This document shows positions 34,658-42,978 of a stretch of 64,000 nucleotides of DNA, one piece after another (the first letter of the stretch is position 1; the number at the start of each line of letters is the position of its first letter). The position numbers and the translations under genes are program-made. The notes below the pieces were generated by a model. That model did not search any database, was not told the DNA's origin, and worked only from the letters and a program-made list of their open reading frames with translations. Source of the stretch: Paenibacillus lacisoli (GTDB taxonomy: Bacteria > Bacillota > Bacilli > Paenibacillales > Paenibacillaceae); NCBI RefSeq assembly GCF_030580655.1, contig NZ_JAUQTB010000002.1, positions 558,001-622,000 on the forward strand, in the 5' to 3' direction.

Positions 34658-34701
34658 TATGGAGCCTAGGGGGATCGAACCCCTGACCTCATCGCTGCCA
34701 G
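34658..34701. repeat. Right attachment repeat within intact tRNA-Ala
   Basis: Same 44 bp as 17177-17220. It spans the anticodon loop to the 3' end of the tRNA gene, so the island restores a full tRNA upon insertion. Confidence 0.95.
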
Positions 34702-34732
34702 CGATGCGCTCTCCCAGCTGAGCTAAGGCCCC
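34660..34732 (-). tRNA. tRNA-Ala (GGC)
   Basis: 73 nucleotides without encoded CCA. The acceptor stem GGGGCCT/AGGCTCC contains the G3:U70 pair that identifies alanine tRNAs. The D arm GCTC..GAGC, anticodon stem CATCG/CGATG with loop CTGGCAG (anticodon GGC), and T arm GGGG-TTCGATC-CCCC are all intact. It serves as the island's integration target. Confidence 0.97.
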
Positions 34733-34820
34733 GTATGCAGTTGTCTGTTTATTCCGACTTGATTAATATACCATAAACGTCAGCAAGTTGGCAAGCTTTT
34801 TTTAAAAAAAGCTAATTATA

Positions 34821-34852
34821 CAAAAACCCGACCAACGTTATTCGTCGGCCGG
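34821..34852 (-). terminator. Terminator overlapping the end of nrdR
   Basis: CCGGCCGAC...GTTGGTCGGG followed by TTTTTG on the minus strand; it overlaps the nrdR stop codon. Confidence 0.75.
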
Positions 34853-35305
34853 ATTTTTGGACAGCAGCGTCTTCAGCTCTTTCATGAACATATTGATATC
34901 CTTGAACTGACGGTAGACCGATGCGAAGCGGACATAGGCCACTTCATCCACCGGATACAGCTGTTCCATCACCAGCTCTCCGATCTCCTGGCTTTCGACC
35001 TCGGCAGCAGCAGTATTGCGCAGCGAATTCTCCACCTCAGAGACGATCATCTCCAGCTGCTCTACCGACACCGGACGCTTCTCGCAAGCACGAATAAGAC
35101 CACGGAGCGTCTTGTCCCGGCTGAACTCTTCACGGCTTCCATCCTTCTTAATGACCATTAGCGGCGTAACTTCCACCATCTCAAAGGTCGTAAAACGTCG
35201 GCTGCACTTCTCGCATTCTCTGCGGCGGCGAATAGAACGGTTCTCGTTCGCAGGCCTGGAGTCCAGCACTTTGGTCCCGTTATAACTGCAGTACGGGCAT
35301 CTCAA
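34838..35305 (-). CDS. nrdR: Transcriptional repressor NrdR
   Basis: 155 residues. An N-terminal zinc ribbon ([18 protein letters not shown], then [12 protein letters not shown]) is followed by an ATP-cone (about 49-139, [15 protein letters not shown]). NrdR binds NrdR boxes upstream of ribonucleotide reductase genes and represses them according to ATP/dATP state. The start is TTG 35305 with AAGGAAG upstream; the length matches the family. It is the first backbone gene to the right of the island. Confidence 0.95.
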   Translation of the reverse strand: MRCPYCSYNGTKVLDSRPANENRSIRRRRECEKCSRRFTTFEMVEVTPLMVIKKDGSREEFSRDKTLRGLIRACEKRPVSVEQLEMIVSEVENSLRNTAAAEVESQEIGELVMEQLYPVDEVAYVRFASVYRQFKDINMFMKELKTLLSKNPADE

Positions 35306-35408
35306 GCAGCATCACTTCCTTTTTCCATAAAATACCCTTATTTTTTGTGATGAAAATGGAGTCTAGGTGACATAATACTTTTACCAACAAGCGAGGAGGT
35401 GAACAGCA

Positions 35409-35633
35409 ATGGCACAAGGTAGCAGCGGAAATTCCAACAACCTGGTGGTTAGCCGTGCATCAGGCGCTCTGGAGCAAATGAAATATGAAGTTGCTCAAGA
35501 ACTGGGAATCAGCATTCCTCAAGACGGATACCAAGGTAACATGACTTCCTACGAGAACGGTTCGATCGGGGGTTTCATCACGAAACGCCTGGTAACGATC
35601 GCTGAGCAACAACTGGCTGGTCAATACCGTTAA
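35409..35633 (+). CDS. Alpha/beta-type small acid-soluble spore protein
   Basis: 74 residues with both SASP signatures: KYEVAQELGI (GPR protease cleavage site region) and GGFITKRLV near the C-terminus. These proteins coat and protect spore DNA and are degraded on germination. GAGGAGGTG lies ahead of the ATG, typical of strongly translated SASP genes. Monocistronic, with its own terminator. Confidence 0.95.
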   Translation: MAQGSSGNSNNLVVSRASGALEQMKYEVAQELGISIPQDGYQGNMTSYENGSIGGFITKRLVTIAEQQLAGQYR

Positions 35634-35648
35634 TCTTCGTATCATAAA

Positions 35649-35688
35649 GATGTCGGGCAGGCTCACAAGCTTGTCCGGCATTTTTATA
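35649..35688 (+). terminator. Terminator of the SASP gene
   Basis: ATGTCGGGCAGGCT/AGCTTGTCCGGCAT stem with loop CACA, followed by TTTTTA. Confidence 0.9.
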
Positions 35689-35711
35689 TTTTGAGCCCTG
35701 CACATCCATTC

Positions 35712-36275
35712 TTAAAACTCGTCGTAAATATCTCTATACTGATTATAATAATAAATCACACGCTGTACATAGTGACGCGTCTCACCAATCGGAATGTTCT
35801 TGACCGTTCCGGACTGTCCGTCCCATATCCCCCGCTTGATCCAGCCGTCCACGTTGCCAGGCCCCGCATTATAGGCCGCGATTACCGCAGTCTGATTTCC
35901 TCCGAACTGCTTGCTCAGCTTCCGCAAATACCATGTCCCCAGCTCAATGTTCATTTCCGGTTCATGCTTGATGTTATCCAGCGGAACTCTCGGCAGCTTG
36001 GCACTCTCCATGATCCATTCAGCCGTATCCGGCATCAGCTGCATCAAGCCGAGTGCGCCGCGCCGGGATTCCTTGCTGACCTTATAATTCGTCTCCACCC
36101 GGATAATCGATGCGACCAGGAAAGGATCCACCTCGTATTTCTCGGCCGATTGACGAATTTCTTCTTTATAATGAATGGGATAAAACCATGACATCCAGTT
36201 GGTACTCAAGAACAGCAGCAGTACGATAGCAACAAACACGGGAAGCAGAATTCTTTTTTTGCGGAGCACCTTCAT
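35712..36275 (-). CDS. Lytic transglycosylase (SLT domain)
   Basis: 187 residues. An N-terminal signal anchor (about 9-28) is followed by an SLT/lysozyme-like domain with catalytic Glu in RVETNY, then GALGLMQLMP and AAYNAGPGNV, the three signature blocks of family 1 transglycosylases. It cleaves peptidoglycan on the outer face of the membrane. Its ATG overlaps the coaE stop (ATGA), making it the last gene of the polA-mutM-ytaF-coaE run; relation to DNA metabolism is probably only positional. Confidence 0.92.
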   Translation of the reverse strand: MKVLRKKRILLPVFVAIVLLLFLSTNWMSWFYPIHYKEEIRQSAEKYEVDPFLVASIIRVETNYKVSKESRRGALGLMQLMPDTAEWIMESAKLPRVPLDNIKHEPEMNIELGTWYLRKLSKQFGGNQTAVIAAYNAGPGNVDGWIKRGIWDGQSGTVKNIPIGETRHYVQRVIYYYNQYRDIYDEF

Positions 36276-36868
36276 GAACGTACCTTCCGCTTCCAGAACG
36301 CCTCCAGCTGCCGCTGTGTCAAATCTAAATCTCTGCTGTTATCAATGATGATGTCTGCCCTGCTTTTCTTCTGTTCAATATCCATCTGAGCATTCAATCT
36401 GGCCTGTGCCTGTTCTTCTGTAATCTGATCCCGGTTCATGAGGCGCTGCAGCTGCAGCTCCCGGGGAACATAGACCAGCAGCACTTCTTCAAACTGGGAT
36501 TCCAGCCCGGACTCATACAAGAGCGGAATATCAACCACAACCAGCTTCTGGGGGTGGTCAACCTCATAACGAGCCATCCGGTCCCACATCTCCTGCCGAA
36601 TGGCCGGATGCGTTAATCCGTTAAGAACCTCTCTGGCGCCGGGATCCTGAAACACAATTTCTCCCAGCTTCTTGCGGTTCAGTGTACCATCTTCCAACAG
36701 GACAGCTTGTCCAAAATGCTGTACCACCTGCTGAAGTACCGGGTGGCCCGGAAGCATAACTTCGCGGGCGATGACGTCGGCATCAATCAGCAGCGCTCCC
36801 ATACGGACAAGGAGGGACGATACGGTGCTCTTCCCCGTCGCGATCCCTCCGGTTAACCCGATATTCAT
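36272..36868 (-). CDS. coaE: Dephospho-CoA kinase
   Basis: 198 residues from ATG 36868 (AGGTG six bases upstream; the GTG at 36877 overlaps that site). P-loop GLTGGIATGKST, DADVIAREV for substrate binding and a lid region with RLMNRDQ are typical of CoaE. It phosphorylates the 3' hydroxyl of dephospho-CoA, the last step of coenzyme A synthesis, in the cytoplasm. It follows ytaF by 10 bp and overlaps the transglycosylase gene, as in the Bacillus-type polA operon. Confidence 0.96.
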   Translation of the reverse strand: MNIGLTGGIATGKSTVSSLLVRMGALLIDADVIAREVMLPGHPVLQQVVQHFGQAVLLEDGTLNRKKLGEIVFQDPGAREVLNGLTHPAIRQEMWDRMARYEVDHPQKLVVVDIPLLYESGLESQFEEVLLVYVPRELQLQRLMNRDQITEEQAQARLNAQMDIEQKKSRADIIIDNSRDLDLTQRQLEAFWKRKVRS

Positions 36869-36878
36869 TGTATTCACC

Positions 36879-37598
36879 TCATAACAGCTTCATTATTCCC
36901 ATGATAATTAACAGTAATGCTGGCACAACCCCGAACATTCGCATGGACCGCAGTGCCGAGAACCGGAAACCGGTCTTCATCCCCATGACGAGGAACACGC
37001 CGCCGAACAGGGTAATGCAGAGCGAGGTTAACACCGGCGAGTAACCCAGCATAGCCGCTCCAAGTCCTGCGCCAAAGGCATCGAGAGACAACGCAATGCC
37101 CAGCCACATCGCTTCCATCGCCGAGATGCTGCCGGAATCATCCATATCTGCCGCTGAAGGGCTGCGCAGGATTTGGATCACAATTCCCCATTTACGGATT
37201 TCCAGCGAATACACCTGACGCGGTTCCATCTCCTGCACCTGTTCGCGGGCACCCTTTCCATCTGATTCCATCAGCTGGACTTCCGCCGCACTGTCATTTC
37301 TTGCAGATTCACTTTCATGATGACCCTGCCGCAGCAGCGGCTGAATCAGGGACCAGCAGCCAATGCCGATCAGAATAAATGCGCCTATCCAGGACGTATA
37401 CTCCGGTGATATGAAGCGGGTCATAAGTTTGCCCACCTGCATGGATATACCGATCACAAGGCCTGAGCATAATGAAATGATAATGATCGACATCAGCGGT
37501 ATTTTCAGCTTACGAAGCCCATATGTAACTCCTACGCCAAAACTGTCAAGACTCAGCGCAAAAGCCAATACCAGCAAGGATACCCAATGAAACGACAT
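36879..37598 (-). CDS. ytaF: Sporulation membrane protein YtaF (MntP-like)
   Basis: 239 residues with about six membrane helices in two halves. Each half carries the ALSLDxFGxG motif (FALSLDSFGVG near residue 14 and IALSLDAFGAG near 168) of the MntP/YtaF manganese-efflux-like fold. A charged loop of about 60 residues (100-160) separates the halves. The location between mutM and coaE matches Bacillus. The name comes from sporulation expression; the transported ion is uncertain. Confidence 0.92.
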   Translation of the reverse strand: MSFHWVSLLVLAFALSLDSFGVGVTYGLRKLKIPLMSIIIISLCSGLVIGISMQVGKLMTRFISPEYTSWIGAFILIGIGCWSLIQPLLRQGHHESESARNDSAAEVQLMESDGKGAREQVQEMEPRQVYSLEIRKWGIVIQILRSPSAADMDDSGSISAMEAMWLGIALSLDAFGAGLGAAMLGYSPVLTSLCITLFGGVFLVMGMKTGFRFSALRSMRMFGVVPALLLIIMGIMKLL

Positions 37599-37702
37599 CT
37601 CCCAGTCCCTCCCCGAACCTCACCCAGATCTGGGCTTGGTACATCTGTTGTTCCCTATAATGTATGTTCAGGGAAGACTGAGGTGCCTATTTCACCATGT
37701 TG

Positions 37703-38536
37703 TCAATGATCCGAGGGCTGGCAGACCCGGCAATAGTGTGTGCCTCTTCCTCCAACCACGCTTTTCTCGATCATGCTGCCGCATACCACACAAGGCTCAC
37801 CCTTGCGGCCGTAAATCTTCAGCTGATGCTGGAACATGCCCATTTCTCCCTGGCCGTTCACATAGGATTTGATGGAAGATCCGCCGACGGCAACCGATTC
37901 CTGGAGTGTATCCACAATGGCCCGGTGCAGGCGCACAAACTGTTCTTCGGTCAGCGTCTTGGCGACCTGTTCCGGATGGATCCCAGCCCGAAACAAGGAC
38001 TCATCCACATAAATATTCCCGATCCCCACTACATATGCCTGGTTCAGCAGGGCTGCTTTCACGCTCGTATTGCGTGTTCCGATGGCCGTCCGCAGCACTT
38101 CAGGGGTGAAAGCTTCGTCCAGCGGCTCCACACCGAGCTTCATCAGTGGAGGCAGTGTGAATTCTTCGCCGGGTGCGAAGAGATGCATTGTGCCAAATTG
38201 GCGTACATCCTTATATCTTAACTCAGTTCCATCGGTAAAATGAAAAATAACATGGGTATGCTTCTCCACAGGCTCATCCTGCTTGTACAGTCCATAGCGG
38301 CCCTCCATCCGCAGATGGGAGACGAGAACAAGCCCATCCAGCAGGATCCGTAGAAACTTGCCCCGGCGCTCCACGGACTGCACCGTATGTCCTGCAAGCG
38401 CCAGCGCGAACGCATGAATATCATCCGGGCGCTGAATAATCCGCGGCAGCCTTACGGTTACGGAATCAATGGTTTTTCCAACAATCAGTTGATTTAATGT
38501 TCGTCTGACGGTCTCTACTTCCGGCAATTCCGGCAT
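37703..38536 (-). CDS. mutM: Formamidopyrimidine-DNA glycosylase
   Basis: 277 residues. It begins MPELPEVE, so Pro1/Glu2 form the catalytic N-terminus after Met removal. A helix-two-turn-helix is followed by a C-terminal zinc finger with two CxxC pairs (CVVC and CRVC). It removes 8-oxoguanine and ring-opened purines and cuts the AP site. It follows polA by 35 bp, so the base-excision enzyme and gap-filling polymerase are cotranscribed. Confidence 0.97.
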   Translation of the reverse strand: MPELPEVETVRRTLNQLIVGKTIDSVTVRLPRIIQRPDDIHAFALALAGHTVQSVERRGKFLRILLDGLVLVSHLRMEGRYGLYKQDEPVEKHTHVIFHFTDGTELRYKDVRQFGTMHLFAPGEEFTLPPLMKLGVEPLDEAFTPEVLRTAIGTRNTSVKAALLNQAYVVGIGNIYVDESLFRAGIHPEQVAKTLTEEQFVRLHRAIVDTLQESVAVGGSSIKSYVNGQGEMGMFQHQLKIYGRKGEPCVVCGSMIEKSVVGGRGTHYCRVCQPSDH

Positions 38537-38571
38537 CGTCTGTCACCTCTCTCGTTGTTCCGGAATGAGTC

Positions 38572-41229
38572 TTATTTCGCTTCGTACCAGTTGCTGCCGT
38601 AGCTGACCTCCGCTTTCAGCGGAACAGACAGCTGCAGCGCGGCCTCCATCGTCGCAGGCACCAGTTTCTTCATCGTTTCCAGCTCATCCTCCGGTACTTC
38701 AAATACAAGTTCGTCATGTACCTGCAGCAGCATTCGGCTGCGCAGGTTATGGGTCCGCAGCGCTTCATCCATCTGGACCATGGCCAGCTTGATAATATCG
38801 GCAGCCGTGCCCTGAATCGGCGTATTCATCGCGGTACGCTCGGCAAAAGAGCGCAGGTTAAAGTTGCTGGCATTGATCTCAGGCAAGTAGCGGCGGCGCT
38901 CCAGCAGTGTGGTAACATATCCGTCCCGCTTGGCCTCCTGGACGATATCATCCATATATTTGCGAACCCCTTGGAATACCTCAAAGTATTGATCAATAAA
39001 CTTCGCAGCTTCCTTGCGGGTAATGTTCAGATTCTGGGACAAGCCGTAATCACTGATTCCGTAGACGATGCCGAAGTTAACCGCCTTTGCAGAACGGCGC
39101 ATATCCGAATCCACCGCCTCTGCGGGCACACCGAACACGTCGGAGGCCGTTTTCGTATGAATGTCCATGTCATGGACGAAAGCTTCTTTCAAACGGGCAT
39201 CGTCCGAAATATGAGCGAGCACGCGCAGTTCAATCTGCGAGTAGTCGGCCGCCAGAATGGACCAGCCCTCTTCGGAAGGGACAAACACCTTACGAATCTT
39301 GCGCCCTTCTTCCAGCCGGATCGGAATATTCTGCAGGTTCGGGAACTGGCTGCTCAGACGTCCTGTAGCGGCAATGGTCTGGCGGAAATACGTATGCACC
39401 TTGCCGGTCTGCGCGGAAATTTCCTTCAGCAGGCCCTCTACATACGTCGACTGCAGCTTCGCGAGCTGACGGTACTGCAGGATATGCTGGACGATCTCAT
39501 GATAAGGAGCCAGCTTCTCCAGTACCTCTGCATCAGTGGAGTACCCGGTCTTCGTCTTTTTGATCACCGGCAGGCCCAGCTTATCGAACAGAATCTCACC
39601 CAGCTGCTTCGTAGAATTGATATTAAACTCCGTACCGGCGATGCTGTAGATCTCCAATACCAGCTTGCTGATCTGCTGTTCAAATTCCTGGCCCAGCGCC
39701 TTCAAATCGTCCGTATTCACTTTGATGCCCTGCTTCTCCATATCTGCAAGAATTCGCGAGAGCGGCATCTCCAGCTCATGGAACAGCTTCTGCATCTCGT
39801 TACGCTCCAGCTCTTCCTCCTGGGCGGGAATCAGTGCCGCAATTACCTGTGCCTTGCGGGCGAGATGGGCCGCAAGCACATCCTCTGCAGGAAGCTTATA
39901 TTTTGCGCCTTTGCCAAAGATCTCCTCATCCGGCTGAATAGAGGGCAGCTGGTATTTGGCAGCCAGCGCCGTCAGCGTCTGATTGCTGTCGGTAGGGTCC
40001 AGCAGATAGCCAGCCAGTTGAACGTCAAAAGCAGCGCCCTGGAAGGCGATACCGTGCCAATGCAGAGCCAGATCAACACGATGCAGATCATAACCGCGCT
40101 TGACCGCTTCATGATTGCCCAGCCAATCTTTCAGCGGAGAAGCAGCCTTCTCCTGCAGCAGCTCGAATGGAACATAATATTGAGTATCTCCGACCGTTAG
40201 TGCCATACCGATAACAGAAGCCCGATGTGGGTTCTCTCCATAGGTCTCTACATGAAGTGCCTCCACCTTCGGCATGAGCTCCTCGAGCTCTGCCAACATC
40301 TCCGCCTTAATGATCACTACGTTAATTTCGGCTTCCGCTGCAGCCGGAACTGCTCCGCTGCCCCCGCCCGCCGAGAAGGACAGCCGCTCCAGCAGTGACT
40401 TAAATTCCAGCTTTGCCAGTGCCGGTCCAGCCGTCTCTTCTTTTAAGCCTGACCAGGCGATACTCTCCCAAGTCTTGTCCAGCGGTACCTCCCGGTAGAT
40501 GGTTGCCAGTTTTTTGCTCATCCGCGCATCTTCGGCATGGGTTTCAATCTTTTCCTTCATTTTGCCTTTAAGTTCACCGGTATTGTCCAGAACGTCTTCC
40601 ACAGAACCAAATTGATGCAGCAGCTTCAGCGCCGTCTTCTCGCCTACACCCGGGATACCCGGGATATTATCGGATGCATCGCCCATTAGGCCCTTCAAAT
40701 CAATAATCTGAAGCGGAGTCAGTCCATATTTTTCCTGAATATGTGCCGGATCATACAGCTCAATCTCGGTAACTCCTTTACGCGTGAGCCCCACTTGAAC
40801 CTGTTCGGAAGCCAGCTGCAGCATGTCCTTATCCCCGGTGATGACCAGCACCTTCCTCGACTCTTCATCCGCCATACGCGTCAAGGTGCCGATGATATCA
40901 TCCGCTTCGTAACCCTCGAGCTCAAACTGTGCGATTCCGAGACCGGTGAGAAGCTCCTTCAGCAGCGGAAACTGTTCGGACAGCTCAGGCGGTGTCTTTT
41001 GGCGTCCCCCCTTATACTCCTGATAACCTTCGTGCCGGAAGGTGATCTTGCCCGCGTCAAATGCGACCATCACATGGGTCGGCTTGTGTTCCTCCAGCAG
41101 TCTGAGCAGCATCGTTGTAAATCCGTATACCGCATTGGTATGAAGCCCGCTTGAATTCGTCAGGGGCGGCATTGCAAAAAAAGCTCTATATATAATACTG
41201 TTACCGTCGATTAACATGAGTTTGTCCAT
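38572..41229 (-). CDS. polA: DNA polymerase I
   Basis: 885 residues. The N-terminal 5'-3' exonuclease (1-300; YRAFFAMPPLTNSSG, EGYEADDIIGT, GDKDMLQL, GLMGDASDNIPG) is followed by a degenerate 3'-5' exonuclease-like domain. There the usual DxE is HVE in LHVETYGEN, so proofreading is probably lost, as in Bacillus enzymes. The polymerase domain has motif A DYSQIELRVLAH, motif B RRSAKAVNFGIVYG and motif C LLQVHDELVFE. It fills gaps in repair and replaces Okazaki primers. First gene of the polA-mutM-ytaF-coaE-transglycosylase run. Confidence 0.98.
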   Translation of the reverse strand: MDKLMLIDGNSIIYRAFFAMPPLTNSSGLHTNAVYGFTTMLLRLLEEHKPTHVMVAFDAGKITFRHEGYQEYKGGRQKTPPELSEQFPLLKELLTGLGIAQFELEGYEADDIIGTLTRMADEESRKVLVITGDKDMLQLASEQVQVGLTRKGVTEIELYDPAHIQEKYGLTPLQIIDLKGLMGDASDNIPGIPGVGEKTALKLLHQFGSVEDVLDNTGELKGKMKEKIETHAEDARMSKKLATIYREVPLDKTWESIAWSGLKEETAGPALAKLEFKSLLERLSFSAGGGSGAVPAAAEAEINVVIIKAEMLAELEELMPKVEALHVETYGENPHRASVIGMALTVGDTQYYVPFELLQEKAASPLKDWLGNHEAVKRGYDLHRVDLALHWHGIAFQGAAFDVQLAGYLLDPTDSNQTLTALAAKYQLPSIQPDEEIFGKGAKYKLPAEDVLAAHLARKAQVIAALIPAQEEELERNEMQKLFHELEMPLSRILADMEKQGIKVNTDDLKALGQEFEQQISKLVLEIYSIAGTEFNINSTKQLGEILFDKLGLPVIKKTKTGYSTDAEVLEKLAPYHEIVQHILQYRQLAKLQSTYVEGLLKEISAQTGKVHTYFRQTIAATGRLSSQFPNLQNIPIRLEEGRKIRKVFVPSEEGWSILAADYSQIELRVLAHISDDARLKEAFVHDMDIHTKTASDVFGVPAEAVDSDMRRSAKAVNFGIVYGISDYGLSQNLNITRKEAAKFIDQYFEVFQGVRKYMDDIVQEAKRDGYVTTLLERRRYLPEINASNFNLRSFAERTAMNTPIQGTAADIIKLAMVQMDEALRTHNLRSRMLLQVHDELVFEVPEDELETMKKLVPATMEAALQLSVPLKAEVSYGSNWYEAK

Positions 41230-41321
41230 TCAGCATCTCACCCGTTTCACATCAAAATGATATCTCCTCTTATCTTAACATAGACCTGTCCATGATAAAA
41301 AAAACTTCTTATTATAATGTC

Positions 41322-41358
41322 CTAAAACAAATAGCAGACCCCTCTTCAGGAGTCTGCC
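41322..41358 (-). terminator. Terminator after phoU
   Basis: GGCAGACTCCT-GAAG-AGGGGTCTGCT then ATTTGTTTT on the minus strand. Confidence 0.85.
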
Positions 41359-41384
41359 ATTGTTCGTAGTCCCATTCAATTGAT

Positions 41385-42044
41385 TTATTGATTCAAATCC
41401 GGCCGTTTGCCTGTCACCAGGTATACGGTGCTCTCGCCGATATTCGTCGCATGGTCCCCAATTCGCTCAATATAACGGCCGACAAGAGTCAGCAGCATGG
41501 CCTGTGATGCTTTGGCCGGATTCTCCACCATAAAAGAGTACAGATCACTGATCATACGGCTGTACAGGGAGTCAACCTTGTCGTCATCCTGAGCCATCTT
41601 GAACGCCAGATCTGTGTTCTCGTCCAGATAGGACGTAATAGACTCCTCAATCATCGTCTTGACAATATCCGCCATCTGCGGAATGTCCACCAGCGGTTTA
41701 ATCAGCGTCTGACCTTCCATACGCAGTGTGACTTTGGCAATGTCGACAGCGAGATCGCCCATCCGTTCCAGATCACTGGAAATTTTAAATGCTACAATAA
41801 TTCTTCTTAAATCCTTGGCAACCGGCTGCTGAGTGATGATCAGGCGCGAACCCATGTCCATAATCTTCTCTTCCATGGCATTCAGTTCGGCATCCTTTTT
41901 CACGACCTCCTGGGATAACTCCGCATCCTTGTTCTGCAGAGACGTAATGGCCTGATCCATTGAGGTTCCTACATGCTCTCCCATTTCGCGCAGCAGCGCC
42001 CTCAGCTCATTCAGTTCCTGGTCAAATTCTTTTCTGCGTATCAT
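41385..42044 (-). CDS. phoU: Phosphate signalling protein PhoU
   Basis: 219 residues in two three-helix bundles, each with the E/DxxxD metal-binding repeat (for example KISSDLERMGDLAVDIA and RYIERIGDHATNIGE). PhoU links Pst transporter state to PhoR and restrains the Pho response. The ATG has GGAGG nine bases upstream and lies 25 bp after pstB. The pstB-phoU pair has a phased Pho box ahead of it and a terminator after it, so it forms its own phosphate-responsive operon. Confidence 0.96.
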   Translation of the reverse strand: MIRRKEFDQELNELRALLREMGEHVGTSMDQAITSLQNKDAELSQEVVKKDAELNAMEEKIMDMGSRLIITQQPVAKDLRRIIVAFKISSDLERMGDLAVDIAKVTLRMEGQTLIKPLVDIPQMADIVKTMIEESITSYLDENTDLAFKMAQDDDKVDSLYSRMISDLYSFMVENPAKASQAMLLTLVGRYIERIGDHATNIGESTVYLVTGKRPDLNQ

Positions 42045-42069
42045 GGTCTGCCTTCCTCCTTATGCTTGT

Positions 42070-42828
42070 TCAGCCAAACCGGCCTGAAATATAATCTTCC
42101 GTACGGGAATCCTGAGGTGTGGAGAACAGCTCTTCTGTATCCGCGGCTTCCACCACAATTCCATTCAGGAAAAATACCGTCCGGCCGGATACTCTGGCCG
42201 CCTGATGCATGTTATGCGTGACCATGACAATCGTATACCTGTCGCGAAGATCCTGAACCAGCTCCTCGATTTTCTGTGTTGAGATTGGATCCAAGGCTGA
42301 CGTTGCTTCGTCCATCAGCAGAATGTCCGGCTGAACCGCCAAGGCTCTGGCAATACAGAGCCGCTGCTGCTGGCCTCCAGAGAGGCTGAGCGCTGATTTC
42401 TTCAAATAGTCCTTCACTTCATCCCATAATGCGGACTGGCGCAGGCTTTGCTCCACCAAATGATCCAGCTCGTCCTTCCGGCGTACACCATGCAGACGCG
42501 GACCGTAAGCTACATTATCATAAATGGACTTCGGAAAAGGGTTCGGCTGCTGAAACACCATACCCACCTGCTTGCGCAGGGTTTCTACATCGAGGTGCTC
42601 TCCGTATATATCTGAACCGCCGATTTCTACTTTCCCTTCGATTCGGGTACCCGAAATCATGTCGTTCATCCGGTTCAACGTTCTGAGCAGTGTGGACTTG
42701 CCGCATCCGGAAGGGCCGATGAAAGCCGTGACTGTCTTCTCCGGCAGATCCATCGATATATCTTTTAACGCGTGAAAAGACTCGTAATATAAGTTCAGGT
42801 GTTCAATGTGAATGATACTATCGTTCAT
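42070..42828 (-). CDS. pstB: Phosphate ABC transporter ATP-binding protein (first PstB paralogue)
   Basis: 252 residues with Walker [11 protein letters not shown]-loop VFQQPNPFP, signature LSGGQQQR and Walker [14 protein letters not shown]. It belongs to the PstB group and would power phosphate import through PstC-PstA. It has no permease neighbours here: it pairs with phoU, while a second pstB lies in the pstSCAB operon at 55180. It may serve signalling to PhoU or replace the other ATPase in some conditions. A perfect pair of Pho boxes lies 104-120 bp upstream. Confidence 0.95.
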   Translation of the reverse strand: MNDSIIHIEHLNLYYESFHALKDISMDLPEKTVTAFIGPSGCGKSTLLRTLNRMNDMISGTRIEGKVEIGGSDIYGEHLDVETLRKQVGMVFQQPNPFPKSIYDNVAYGPRLHGVRRKDELDHLVEQSLRQSALWDEVKDYLKKSALSLSGGQQQRLCIARALAVQPDILLMDEATSALDPISTQKIEELVQDLRDRYTIVMVTHNMHQAARVSGRTVFFLNGIVVEAADTEELFSTPQDSRTEDYISGRFG

Positions 42829-42896
42829 GTAGTCTTCTACCCCTTTGTATGCAAGACTTCCAAGTCAGCGGCACAGCAAGTGACGCTATGCTAGAT

Positions 42897-42948
42897 TGTA
42901 ACTTTTTTATGTAAATTCCATGCACGCCATGTGTAAACGCAATGTAAA
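42897..42948 (-). promoter_or_regulatory. Pho box array upstream of pstB-phoU
   Basis: TTTACA at 42948-42943 and 42937-42932 are separated by five bases. A third TTTACA at 42915-42910 keeps the 11-bp phase (one degenerate unit at 42926-42921 between), and a GTTACA lies at 42902-42897. This is the PhoP direct-repeat pattern TT(A/T/C)ACA-N5. Confidence 0.8.
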
Positions 42949-42978
42949 AAGAAAAGCCGGTTTCTCAGGAAACCAGCT
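42946..42978 (-). terminator. Terminator of the CBS-MCP gene
   Basis: AGCTGGTTTC-CTGA-GAAACCGGCT followed by TTTCTTTTT on the minus strand; overlaps the stop codon and abuts the Pho box. Confidence 0.8.

Larger units (their letters stand above)
17177..34701. mobile_element. 17.5-kb genomic island integrated in tRNA-Ala
   Basis: The 44-bp sequence covering tRNA-Ala nucleotides 32-73 plus two bases occurs at both ends in the same orientation. The intact tRNA is at the right, next to a tyrosine integrase and an excisionase. The interior is clearly AT-richer than either flank. It carries a defence-like operon, regulators, secreted proteins and several decayed genes. No relaxase, coupling protein or type IV secretion gene is recognisable, so it is a non-conjugative integrative island or a decayed ICE/IME. 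A second recombinase and a RadC remnant inside suggest an older nested element. Confidence 0.92.

Noticed and set aside
38716..40200. 494-codon plus-strand open frame
   Set aside because: Antisense to polA; no recognisable domain or ribosome site.
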